The notes beneath the pieces were generated by a model. It was not told the DNA's origin. It saw only the letters and a list, made by a program, of their open reading frames with translations, and searched no databases. A stretch of DNA of 19,273 bases from RGIG250 sp045616885 (lineage in GTDB: Bacteria; Bacillota; Negativicutes; Selenomonadales; Selenomonadaceae). Both the position numbers and the translations under genes were made by a program. Shown one piece after another: positions 1 to 7,085 of the stretch. The number at the start of each line of letters is the position of its first letter. The stretch's first letter is position 1. Location of the stretch: NCBI GenBank assembly GCA_045616885.1, contig JAZLHS010000176.1:1-19273 (forward strand), read 5' to 3'.

Positions 1-466
1 CAAGCGCACGGGCAATGCCGACACGCTGCTTCTGACCGCCGGAGAGCTGAGCGGGATAATTATCCGCTTTATCGGACAGACCTACCAGCTCGAGAAGCGC
101 AAGAACCTTTTCACGAATTTTATCTTCAGGGGTATTGGACAGCCTCAAGGGAAAAGCAACATTATCGTAGACTGTAGCGGAGGACAGCAGGTTGAAGTGC
201 TGAAATATCATGGCAATTGATTTTCTGACTTCTCTGAGCTGAGACTCAGACATTGCGGTCAAATCCTTACCATCGACAATTACCTGTCCGCTGGTTGGTT
301 TTTCCAGCATATTGATGCAGCGCACAAGAGTGGATTTTCCGGCACCGGACAAGCCAACAATGCCGAAAATCTCCCCTCGCTCTACATGAACATCTACGCC
401 TTTAATTGCTTCCACCGGACCATTTGGTCCCTGAAAGGTCTTCTTAATATTTGAAAGTCGAATCAT
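1..466 (-). CDS. metN: Methionine ABC transporter ATP-binding protein MetN (partial, cut by window edge)
   Basis: ATPase of the MetNIQ importer, which brings methionine across the cytoplasmic membrane. About 155 N-terminal residues are visible. They begin MIRLSNIKKTF and show a Walker A motif GLSGAGKS at residues 38-45, a Q-loop in MIFQHFNLL, and the ABC signature LSGGQKQR near residue 140. Walker B and the C-terminal regulatory domain lie outside the window. The phrase INMLEKPTSG after Walker A and the SSATVYDNVAFPL stretch are typical of MetN rather than of general amino-acid transporter ATPases. The start is the ATG at 464-466, preceded by an AGAAGG ribosome site. It begins 25 bases after metK ends with no terminator between, so it is probably co-transcribed from the SAM-riboswitch leader. 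MetI and MetQ would be expected beyond the left edge. Confidence 0.85.
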   Translation of the reverse strand, partial: MIRLSNIKKTFQGPNGPVEAIKGVDVHVERGEIFGIVGLSGAGKSTLVRCINMLEKPTSGQVIVDGKDLTAMSESQLREVRKSIAMIFQHFNLLSSATVYDNVAFPLRLSNTPEDKIREKVLALLELVGLSDKADNYPAQLSGGQKQRVGIARAL

Positions 467-491
467 CTAAAAGCCTTCTATTGAATCTTGA

Positions 492-1688
492 TTACAAGCC
501 TGCCTGCTGACGGAGAGTCTCGGCCTTATCGGTACGCTCCCAGGGAAGGTCTACATCGGTACGGCCGAAATGACCATAGGCAGCAGTCTGCTTGTAAATG
601 GGACGACGCAGGTCGAGAGTCTTAATGATACCGGCCGGACGAAGGTCGAAGTTTGCCTTTACCAGCTCGCGAATCTTTGCCTCGTCTACCTTTGCAGTAC
701 CAAAGGTCTCTACGAAAATGGATACCGGCTGTGCTACACCGATAGCATAGGCCAGCTCAATCTCACAGCGGTCAGCAAGACCGGCGGCTACTACATTCTT
801 TGCTACATAGCGGGCAGCATAAGCAGCAGAGCGGTCTACCTTCGTGGGATCCTTGCCGCTGAATGCACCGCCGCCGTGACGAGCCATGCCGCCGTAGGTA
901 TCAACGATAATCTTGCGGCCGGTAAGACCGGAGTCACCCTGAGGACCACCGATTACGAAGTTACCGGTCGGATTGATGAAATATTTGGTCTCATCATTCA
1001 GGAATTCAGCAGGAACAACAGCCTTGATAACGTACTCAATCATATCCTGACGAATCTGAGCCTGAGTTACTTCCGGAGAATGCTGGGTGGAAATAACGAT
1101 GGTATCAATTGCTACAGGTTTGCCATTATCATCGTAGGCTACAGTAACCTGAGTCTTTCCGTCCGGACGGAGATACGGAAGAGTACCATTCTTGCGAACC
1201 TCAGCCAAACGACGGCTCAGCTTATGAGCCAGCGCAATCGGCAGCGGCATGTACTCAGGAGTTTCGTTGGTGGCATAACCAAACATCATGCCCTGATCAC
1301 CGGCACCGATATCACTGCTTTCTTCAGCAGCGTGCTCCTCACCGTCACGGGCTTCCAGAGCTTTGTTTACACCAATTGCAATATCGGCGGACTGCTCATC
1401 AATAGATACAAGAACAGCGCAGGTCTTGCAGTCAAAACCGTAGTTTGCGTCAGTATAACCAATCTCTTCTACAGTCTTGCGAATGATATTGGGGATATCT
1501 ACATAGCACTCGGTAGATATCTCACCTACTACGTGAACCTGTCCGGTTGTAACAAGAGTCTCGCAGGCAACACGGCCAGCCGGGTCCTGTGCAAGAATAG
1601 CATCGAGAATGCTGTCAGAGATCTGATCCGCCATCTTATCGGGATGACCTTCAGTTACTGACTCTGAAGTAAAAAGAATCTTTTCCAT
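492..1688 (-). CDS. metK: S-adenosylmethionine synthetase
   Basis: Makes S-adenosylmethionine from methionine and ATP in the cytoplasm. The 398-residue product has the normal length for the family. It carries EGHPDK near residue 15 (catalytic His), the GAGDQG ATP-binding motif at residues 128-133, and the GGGAFSGKDPTKVDRS phosphate-binding loop in the C-terminal third. The open frame extends 10 codons further upstream, but the ATG at 1686-1688 is chosen because AAAAGGAGG sits seven or so bases before it and MEKILFTSESV aligns with the usual N-terminus. The gene lies directly downstream of a SAM-I riboswitch and terminator, which implies feedback control of transcription by its own product. 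metN follows. Confidence 0.97.
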   Translation of the reverse strand: MEKILFTSESVTEGHPDKMADQISDSILDAILAQDPAGRVACETLVTTGQVHVVGEISTECYVDIPNIIRKTVEEIGYTDANYGFDCKTCAVLVSIDEQSADIAIGVNKALEARDGEEHAAEESSDIGAGDQGMMFGYATNETPEYMPLPIALAHKLSRRLAEVRKNGTLPYLRPDGKTQVTVAYDDNGKPVAIDTIVISTQHSPEVTQAQIRQDMIEYVIKAVVPAEFLNDETKYFINPTGNFVIGGPQGDSGLTGRKIIVDTYGGMARHGGGAFSGKDPTKVDRSAAYAARYVAKNVVAAGLADRCEIELAYAIGVAQPVSIFVETFGTAKVDEAKIRELVKANFDLRPAGIIKTLDLRRPIYKQTAAYGHFGRTDVDLPWERTDKAETLRQQAGL

Positions 1689-1777
1689 TTTTGCCTCCTT
1701 TTCATGCAAAAACAACAAACAATGCGAATATAAATCATACTACCTTGAGAGATATGTATTGTCACATTTCATTCAAT

Positions 1778-1800
1778 AAAAAAACTCTCCACACGGAGAG
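1778..1800 (-). terminator. Riboswitch-controlled intrinsic terminator upstream of metK
   Basis: On the minus strand the transcript reads CTCTCC-GTGT-GGAGAG followed by seven U residues. This is a 6-bp stem with a four-base loop and a proper U-tract, about 90 bases before the metK start. It is the expression platform of the adjacent SAM riboswitch. The 5' half of its stem (1785-1790) can instead pair with GAGAG at 1810-1814, part of which belongs to the 3' strand of aptamer helix P1. Terminator and antiterminator are therefore mutually exclusive. Confidence 0.88.
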
Positions 1801-1811
1801 CTCATCAATCT

Positions 1812-1916
1812 CTCATCTTATCTCCGGCCGAAGCCTTCAACAGGAATTGGCACCGTTGCAATCATGCATGGTTGCCGCAGCTTCTCAGGGCCAGTCCCTC
1901 CACTGCTCTTGATGAG
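1812..1916 (-). promoter_or_regulatory. SAM-I (S-box) riboswitch aptamer controlling metK
   Basis: Read on the minus strand, the RNA contains the S-box consensus in order: ATCAAGAG, GTGGAGGGACTGGCCC, a GAAG...GCGGCAACC block, GGTGCCAATTCCTG, and GATAAGATGAG. Helix P1 forms between CTCATC (1911-1916) and GATGAG (1812-1817). Binding of SAM stabilises P1. That holds back GATGAGAG, so the downstream CTCTCC is free to form the terminator. Low SAM would release GAGAG to pair with CTCTC and allow metK transcription. The aptamer class is recognised from the conserved core. The switching scheme is inferred from the overlapping complementary segments and agrees with known S-box OFF switches. Confidence 0.95.
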
Positions 1917-1973
1917 TCTGGGAACCCTCATGCATCCGCACAAGAGCACCTTCTCTATATTCGCTTTTTATTA

Positions 1974-2002
1974 AGTATATAGTAAACAACCAACAATGTC
2001 AA
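1974..2002 (-). promoter_or_regulatory. Sigma-A type promoter for the metK leader
   Basis: On the minus strand TTGACA (1997-2002) is separated by exactly 17 bases from TATACT (1974-1979). A second TTGACA copy lies seven bases further upstream (2004-2009). The predicted start is near 1967, giving a leader of roughly 280 nt before metK that includes the riboswitch. The -35 element overlaps the stop codon of lgt, so the metK unit has its own promoter embedded at the end of the preceding gene. Confidence 0.8.
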
Positions 2003-2820
2003 TTGTCAATTTCGCTTTTATCGCCGCACATCTCAACTTCTCGGCTGTCATAGCTGCCCTTGAAATGGAGATATAGAAATACTAAGGCGGCTGCGCTGAA
2101 AGAAACAACACTTGTCATCTGAGCAGACTTAAAAATGCCGAGTACAAGTTCGTTGTAGTCACCGCGCAAGTACTCCAGGAAAAATCTTGCTACAGAGTAC
2201 AGCATAATATACAGCATGAATACCTGACCACGCTTATGAGCCACAGACACGCGATAGATAAGCAGCAACGCAAATATGACGAAATCAAGCTGTCCCTCCC
2301 AGACCTCTGCCGGCCAAAGGGGCTGTGTACCGTATGTTTGGTAGGCAAGCGTAGTATCAGGGTAGACAATTCCAAAGCTGCTGCCAGTAGGCGCACCAAA
2401 AGCATCTCCGTTCAGAAGATTTGCACAGCGGCCAAGCCCCTGACCAAGAATTACTCCCGGACAGATAATATCTGCCAAAGCCCATACATCAATGTTGTGT
2501 TTTATTGCGTATGTTATCCCTGCTGCTGCACCAAAAACAAGACCACCCTGAATTGCCATTCCCCCCTGCCATACATTGAAAATTTCCGACAAGTGGTCAT
2601 GATAATATCCCCAATCGAAGAAGAAAACATCCCAAAGGCGGGCACCTAAAATACCGGCAAGACCACAATAAATTCCCATATCAACGATATGCTCATGCCA
2701 ACGGCCATCCTGTCGGGCAAGAAAATAAGCCACTCCAGTCCCGAGCATAATTGACAAGCTTAGTACGAGACCATACGCCCTGATAGGAAAGTCTCCGATA
2801 AAGAATAAATACTGGTGCAT
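1999..2820 (-). CDS. lgt: Prolipoprotein diacylglyceryl transferase
   Basis: Integral membrane enzyme that transfers diacylglyceryl from phosphatidylglycerol to the lipobox cysteine of prolipoproteins, the first step of lipoprotein maturation. The 273-residue protein has about seven hydrophobic segments. The Lgt signature region is at about residues 126-145 (GQGLGRCANLLNGDAFGAPT), with Arg131, Asn134 and Gly142 matching the family's catalytic block. An acidic residue is kept, but as Asp139 rather than Glu. The other conserved stretch reads WQGGMAIQGG (84-93), with Gln where E. coli has His103. The ATG start is consistent with the MHQYLFFIGDFPIRAYG N-terminus and an AAGGAAAC ribosome site. It follows coaBC after a 53-base gap holding a hairpin, and is the last gene before the metK promoter. 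Confidence 0.95.
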   Translation of the reverse strand: MHQYLFFIGDFPIRAYGLVLSLSIMLGTGVAYFLARQDGRWHEHIVDMGIYCGLAGILGARLWDVFFFDWGYYHDHLSEIFNVWQGGMAIQGGLVFGAAAGITYAIKHNIDVWALADIICPGVILGQGLGRCANLLNGDAFGAPTGSSFGIVYPDTTLAYQTYGTQPLWPAEVWEGQLDFVIFALLLIYRVSVAHKRGQVFMLYIMLYSVARFFLEYLRGDYNELVLGIFKSAQMTSVVSFSAAALVFLYLHFKGSYDSREVEMCGDKSEIDN

Positions 2821-2843
2821 AATGTTTCCTTCTATGCGAAGAA

Positions 2844-2865
2844 GAGGCTGTTAACAAACAGCCTC
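2844..2865 (-). other. Intercistronic RNA hairpin between coaBC and lgt
   Basis: GAGGCTGTT (2844-2852) and AACAGCCTC (2857-2865) form a perfect 9-bp stem with a four-base loop in the 53-base gap between coaBC and lgt. On the minus strand it is followed by TTCTTCGC, which is not a proper U-tract, so it is at best a weak terminator. A role as a partial terminator, an RNA-processing site or a stabiliser of the upstream transcript is inference. Confidence 0.5.
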
Positions 2866-2873
2866 CTTCGTTC

Positions 2874-4073
2874 TTATTTCAATTTAGCCTCTGCCCTGTC
2901 TATTATAATTGCAGACAGTTCCTTTTTAGTCATAAGAGGCAGTTCCTCTATAGAGCCATCACGGGAAAGAATCTTTATAATATTCGTTTCTCCCTGAAAA
3001 CCCGCCCCAGGCTTTGACACATCATTTGCTACGATGAAGTCCAAATTCTTCTTTTCCAGCTTAGACTGAGCATATTGCAGAAGGTTCTGAGTCTCGGCCG
3101 CAAAGCCAATCAGTACCTGACCGTCCTTTTTCAGCCCGCCAAGCTCCTTTAAGATATCCGGATTTCTTTCCAGTTCGATGACAAAGTCATCTTCGGTCTT
3201 CTTTATCTTGTTGGCCGCAACTGTCTTCGGGCGATAATCAGCCACGGCAGCTGCTTTTATGACGATATCAGCATCTTCAAAATCAGTCAGAACTGCTTCA
3301 CGCATCTGACGAGTTGTATCAACCTTGACAAACTTTGCCAGGCCAATCGGTGGCTCAACATCTGCACGTCCGGAAACCAGGACGACCTCGGCTCCTCTGG
3401 CAACCGCTTCAGCGGCAATTGCATACCCCTGACGACCGCTTGAATGGTTTGCGATAAACCGTATGGGATCTAGCGGCTCGATAGTACCACCGGCAGTGAC
3501 TAAAACTTTCTTCCCGGCCAAACTCTGCTTCACAGCAAAGATACGCTCTACTTCAGCCACCACATCAACCGGTTCCGGCAGTCTCCCGGCACCTACTGCC
3601 CCACAAGCAAGAATTCCTGAGGCCGGTTCTATTATCCTAGCCCCTTTTGCTCTAAGTGATGCAATATGTCCCTGAGTAGCAGGGTGATTGTACATATTCG
3701 TGTTCATTGCCGGTGCGTAAACGACGACAGCCTTTGTCGCCAAAAGCATAGTACTGAGGAAATCATCAGCAATGCCTACATCGGCCTTAGCCAGAATATT
3801 TGCCGTAGCAGGGGCAACCAGAACCATATCTGCCCATTCCGCTAAAGATATGTGCGCTACACTGTAATGCTGTATCTCTGCCCACATATCACTGGTAACA
3901 GGCTGACCGGTAATTTCTCTAAAAGTAAGCTCAGTGACAAATTTCTTTGCCTCTTCAGTCATTACGACCCGGACTGCTGCACCGGCTTTTTTTAGGCGGC
4001 TGGCAATCTCTACCGCCTTATAGGCAGCAATTCCGCCGGTCACGCCTAAGATAATTTTCTTATCTTTTAACAT
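2874..4073 (-). CDS. coaBC: Bifunctional phosphopantothenoylcysteine decarboxylase / phosphopantothenate-cysteine ligase
   Basis: Carries out two consecutive steps of coenzyme A synthesis: ligation of cysteine to 4'-phosphopantothenate, and decarboxylation to 4'-phosphopantetheine. The 399 residues match the fused bacterial form. The N-terminal FMN-dependent CoaC half has the catalytic His74 in VAHISLAEW, the PAMNTNM motif at 121-127, and the substrate-clamp Cys157 in GILACGAVG. The CoaB half starts near residue 185 with KVLVTAGGT, then NHSSGRQG and a lysine-rich KIKKTEDD segment typical of the ligase. The ATG is preceded by TAGGAAC. The gene lies 16 bases after rpoZ, the usual Firmicutes neighbourhood. 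Confidence 0.96.
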   Translation of the reverse strand: MLKDKKIILGVTGGIAAYKAVEIASRLKKAGAAVRVVMTEEAKKFVTELTFREITGQPVTSDMWAEIQHYSVAHISLAEWADMVLVAPATANILAKADVGIADDFLSTMLLATKAVVVYAPAMNTNMYNHPATQGHIASLRAKGARIIEPASGILACGAVGAGRLPEPVDVVAEVERIFAVKQSLAGKKVLVTAGGTIEPLDPIRFIANHSSGRQGYAIAAEAVARGAEVVLVSGRADVEPPIGLAKFVKVDTTRQMREAVLTDFEDADIVIKAAAVADYRPKTVAANKIKKTEDDFVIELERNPDILKELGGLKKDGQVLIGFAAETQNLLQYAQSKLEKKNLDFIVANDVSKPGAGFQGETNIIKILSRDGSIEELPLMTKKELSAIIIDRAEAKLK

Positions 4074-4089
4074 TGTTCCTACCTGCCGA

Positions 4090-4320
4090 TTAAACAGAAA
4101 GCTCCTTAGAGCGCTTGAATGTTATCTTGCCCTCGGCAATTTCTTCCAGTGCATTGGTAACATTCTTATTGGACCGCATATTCTCATCACTCTTAAGGAT
4201 AGTTTCATCCTCCATGAGCTGACGGGCACGCTTGGCTGCAAGCACTACAAGTGCATAGCGGCTATCCATTTTCTTCAGAAGAGTGTTGATAGAGGGAGTG
4301 ACCATATCCATAAATGGCAT
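4090..4320 (-). CDS. rpoZ: RNA polymerase omega subunit
   Basis: Small subunit that helps assemble and stabilise RNA polymerase by chaperoning beta'. The product is about 76 residues. The omega core is recognisable in MVTPSINTLLKKMDSRYALV and the following VLAAKRARQLM, where the arginine/lysine-rich helix is the family hallmark. The start is not certain. The ATG at 4318-4320 has AAAGG only three bases upstream, while the ATG at 4309-4311 (MDMVTPS) matches many homologues but has a long spacing. A TTG at 4321-4323 is also in frame. It sits between gmk and coaBC, the conserved Firmicutes position. Confidence 0.9.
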   Translation of the reverse strand: MPFMDMVTPSINTLLKKMDSRYALVVLAAKRARQLMEDETILKSDENMRSNKNVTNALEEIAEGKITFKRSKELSV

Positions 4321-4343
4321 CAACCTTTCTTTTATGTATTCCT

Positions 4344-4365
4344 GTGAGCAGGCTTAGCCTGTCAC
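4344..4365 (-). other. Intercistronic RNA hairpin between gmk and rpoZ
   Basis: On the minus strand GTGACAGGC-TAA-GCCTGCTCAC folds into a 9-bp stem with one bulged C and a three-base loop. There is no U-tract after it, so it does not look like an intrinsic terminator. Its place in the spacer between gmk and rpoZ suggests a transcript-processing or stability element. The function is inferred. Confidence 0.4.
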
Positions 4366-4376
4366 TATAAAACCCA

Positions 4377-4994
4377 TTAGAATTCTGCTATTTGAGCAAG
4401 CAGTTCCTGATTATTAGCTACGCTTGCGTGCTCAGCCGTAAGAATAGCATCAATCGTATCTACAGCATTTTCTACCACATCGTTTACAACGACATAGCGG
4501 TATTTCTTTGCTGCATTTACCTCGCCGCGGGCAGCATCCAGTCGACGAAGGATTACCTCCTCACTGTCAGTCCCACGAGTACGCAATCTCCGCTCCAGCT
4601 CCTCCATTGAGGGAGGCAGTAAAAACACAAAAATACCTTCCGGCATCTTCTCCATTACGTTAAGAGCACCCTGCGTATCTATCTCCAGTAAGATATCCTG
4701 CCCTTCTTCAAGGAACTTATCTACCGGAGCCTTCGGCGTTCCGTAATAGTTTCCATAAACATCGGCCCATTCCAAAAGGCCTCCGTCATTGATGAGTCTC
4801 TCAAAACTTTCCCGCGTATGAAAATAATACTGTACACCATCCTGTTCCCCATTACGAGGATTTCTGGTAGTGGCAGAAATCGAATACCTCAAGGAAGGCC
4901 GCTTCTTCATCAGCTGGGCACATACAGTACCCTTGCCGGTACCGGAAGCGCCGGAAACAACAATAAGGCATCCCTTACGCTTCATCTTCATCAT
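4377..4994 (-). CDS. gmk: Guanylate kinase
   Basis: Phosphorylates GMP to GDP with ATP in the purine nucleotide pathway. The 205-residue open frame has the P-loop GASGTGKGT at about residues 15-23, the GMP-binding segment SISATTRNPRNGEQDGVQYYF, the EWADVYGNYYGT stretch and the DILLEIDTQGA Walker B-like block, all characteristic of the family. The first codon listed is immediately next to AGGGAAGG. The ATG three codons later (4983-4985, MKRKGCLIVV) has better ribosome-site spacing and may be the true start. Either way the gene overlaps the 3' end of remA by 11-20 bases, implying translational coupling. Confidence 0.95.
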   Translation of the reverse strand: MMKMKRKGCLIVVSGASGTGKGTVCAQLMKKRPSLRYSISATTRNPRNGEQDGVQYYFHTRESFERLINDGGLLEWADVYGNYYGTPKAPVDKFLEEGQDILLEIDTQGALNVMEKMPEGIFVFLLPPSMEELERRLRTRGTDSEEVILRRLDAARGEVNAAKKYRYVVVNDVVENAVDTIDAILTAEHASVANNQELLAQIAEF

Positions 4995-5259
4995 CCTTCC
5001 CTAAATCATCCATACTGCCATTGACTCGACGGGCAATTGTTTCCGGCAATAAAGAAGACAAGACTATCTGTCTGCTGTCCATAACGATTACCGATCTGCA
5101 ACGTCGGCCGGCTGTGGCGTCTATAAGCCCGCCGCTCGCACTGTCTCTGGCTTCCTGTATGATTCTTTTGGCCGGAGCTGATCCAGGAGCAACAATGGCA
5201 ACTATCCGCTCGGCACTTGCTACATTTCCAAGACCAACACTAATCAGCTTGGCGTCCAT
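4975..5259 (-). CDS. remA: RemA-family extracellular matrix regulatory protein (DUF370)
   Basis: RemA in Bacillus subtilis is a DNA-binding activator of biofilm matrix and osmoprotection genes. Homologues almost always lie next to gmk, as here. The 94-residue protein begins MDAKLISVGLGNVASAERIV, close to the family pattern of a short beta-rich core with a conserved IVAIV strand, then IDATAGRRCRSVIVMDS. The C-terminus ends in an acidic DDLGKDDEDEA tail. An AAGGAAC site precedes the ATG. The family assignment is firm. Whether it controls matrix genes in this organism cannot be told from the window. Confidence 0.88.
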   Translation of the reverse strand: MDAKLISVGLGNVASAERIVAIVAPGSAPAKRIIQEARDSASGGLIDATAGRRCRSVIVMDSRQIVLSSLLPETIARRVNGSMDDLGKDDEDEA

Positions 5260-5271
5260 GTATGTTCCTTC

Positions 5272-6159
5272 TTACTCAATATTCTGAATCTGCTCACGCA
5301 GTTTTTCAATCTCACTCTTTACCTTTACCGCCAGTTCTGAAACCTCAATATCCGGCGATTTAGATGTAGTAGTGTTAATTTCCCGGTTCATTTCCTGAAT
5401 GAGGAAGTCAAGCTTGCGGCCGACCGGCTCATTCTCTTCCAGTATCGTCCTAAACTGTTTTATATGACTTCTGAGACGCACAAATTCCTCAGTATAATCG
5501 ACCCGGTCCGCATAAATTGCCACTTCTTGGACGATTCGCTGTTCACTCTGAGCGTCCTCGGAAACATTTGCACCAACCTCGTCCAACACTTTCATCAGAC
5601 GCTGGCGGTAATGCTCTACCATACGAGGTGCCAAAGACTCCAGTCTATCAACGACATCAGCCAGAAAATCAAGCCGCTGAGAGAAGTCAACAGCAATGTT
5701 GGCTCCTTCCTTCTCCCGCATGGCCACAAAGTTTTCCAATGCCTTAGTGAGAGCTGCAATCAGAACCTCTTCACAGCCTTCAAGTTCATCTGCTGCTTCA
5801 TCGACTATCAGCACATCAGGATATTTTGCCAGCTCCATCACATTTTTGACCGGGGCCAAACCTGTAATAGCCGCCAACTCATCCAGTCCTTTTTTGTAAG
5901 CCAGCGCCAGTTTTGTATCAACCGATATAGCCTTTTCCTTCAGTCGTTTATCGCTGTACGAAACTGACACCGAAAGCTTTCCTCTGGAAGCAAATTCCTT
6001 GATTTTCTTTTTTATGACATCGTCAAAGCGATTTAGAACATACGGCATCCTGACATCTATATCAAGATACCTCTGGTTAACCGCCTTCACTTCAATATGA
6101 AAACGATAGCTTTCAGTCTCGGAATCGCCGGCACCAAAGCCAGTCATGCTACGCAGCAT
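5272..6159 (-). CDS. yicC: YicC/YloC family endoribonuclease
   Basis: Member of the YicC/YloC family, described as endoribonucleases involved in RNA turnover. The 295-residue length is usual. The N-terminus MLRSMTGFGAG is the family signature, followed by EVKAVNQRYLD. The C-terminal part has DFLIQEMNREINTTTSKSPD, the other strongly conserved block. A GGGGGAAAATAA ribosome site precedes the ATG. It lies 12 bases upstream of remA, in the same yicC-remA-gmk-rpoZ order seen in B. subtilis. The family is certain. The cellular substrate is not. Confidence 0.92.
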   Translation of the reverse strand: MLRSMTGFGAGDSETESYRFHIEVKAVNQRYLDIDVRMPYVLNRFDDVIKKKIKEFASRGKLSVSVSYSDKRLKEKAISVDTKLALAYKKGLDELAAITGLAPVKNVMELAKYPDVLIVDEAADELEGCEEVLIAALTKALENFVAMREKEGANIAVDFSQRLDFLADVVDRLESLAPRMVEHYRQRLMKVLDEVGANVSEDAQSEQRIVQEVAIYADRVDYTEEFVRLRSHIKQFRTILEENEPVGRKLDFLIQEMNREINTTTSKSPDIEVSELAVKVKSEIEKLREQIQNIE

Positions 6160-6184
6160 TTATTTTCCCCCATTCGGGTCAATG

Positions 6185-7051
6185 TTAAATGTTTAAGACA
6201 CCCTCAAAAACCTTTACCGCAGGGCCGGTCATATAAAGGTGATTATTCTCTCGCCACTCAAGCTGCAGGATTCCGCCATCCAGCTCAATCTCTGCACTTC
6301 TTCCTGTTCTTCCTTCAAGAACAGCAGCCGTCATAACCGCACAGCTTCCGGTTCCGCAGGCCAGTGTCATCGCTGCCCCGCGCTCCCATACTCGCATGCG
6401 AATGTGGCTATCATCTCTTACATAGCAAAAATGAGTATTCGTTTTCGCCGGGAAGGCCGGATGCTTTTCAAAGCTCGGGCCAATCTTCTCAATCAAGTCG
6501 CAGTCTTCCTCGTTATCCATAAAGACAACGGCATGGGGATTGCCCATAGACACGCAGGTCATATTGAATTCCCTGCCGGCAACTGTGATTGGCTGGCGAA
6601 CTACCTTTCCTTCACCATACCCGGATACGGGAATGGCCGGACCATCAAGTATCGGCTCACCCATATCAACAGTGACACTTTCAACATTGCCATCTACGAT
6701 ATTAAGCTTGGGTATGATTATTCCTGCACCGGTTTCTACACGAAACTCATCTTTATCGGTGAGCCCAGCTTCATAAGCCAGCTTTGCAAAAATTCTTATT
6801 CCGTTTCCGCACATTTCAGCATCACTGCCGTCAAGGTTAATTATCCTCATGCGGAAATCATTGACAGCGCTATCCTTGGGCGGAAGAATAACTATTACAC
6901 CATCGGCACCAACGCCGAAATGACGATCACAAAGCTGCACAGTCAGCTTGCTCAGATTGTATTTTTCGTCCAATTCATCTTTCATATCAATGAAAAAGAC
7001 GAAGTCATTTCCGCAGCCATGCCACTTAGTAAAAGTCAATCCTTTCGGCAT
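6185..7051 (-). CDS. dapF: Diaminopimelate epimerase
   Basis: Converts LL-diaminopimelate to meso-diaminopimelate, which feeds both lysine synthesis and peptidoglycan cross-linking. The 288-residue protein has the paired catalytic cysteines of the PLP-independent two-base mechanism: Cys81 in EMCGNGIR and Cys232 in LACGTGSC. The start MPKGLTFTKWHGCGNDF matches the family's FxKxxGxGNDF opening. A GGAGGCG ribosome site precedes the ATG. It is separated from pyrG by a 34-base gap with no terminator, so it probably belongs to the same transcript. Confidence 0.96.
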   Translation of the reverse strand: MPKGLTFTKWHGCGNDFVFFIDMKDELDEKYNLSKLTVQLCDRHFGVGADGVIVILPPKDSAVNDFRMRIINLDGSDAEMCGNGIRIFAKLAYEAGLTDKDEFRVETGAGIIIPKLNIVDGNVESVTVDMGEPILDGPAIPVSGYGEGKVVRQPITVAGREFNMTCVSMGNPHAVVFMDNEEDCDLIEKIGPSFEKHPAFPAKTNTHFCYVRDDSHIRMRVWERGAAMTLACGTGSCAVMTAAVLEGRTGRSAEIELDGGILQLEWRENNHLYMTGPAVKVFEGVLNI

Positions 7052-7085
7052 AGCAATCGCCTCCGTTTATTCAAATCTGCTGCTA

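Noticed and set aside
570..1661. A 363-codon open frame on the plus strand
   Set aside because: It is exactly antisense to metK, has no family features, and arises from codon bias of the real gene.
1691..1912. Possible small plus-strand protein in the metK leader region
   Set aside because: It covers the terminator and riboswitch sequence; the S-box consensus explains the conservation of this stretch.
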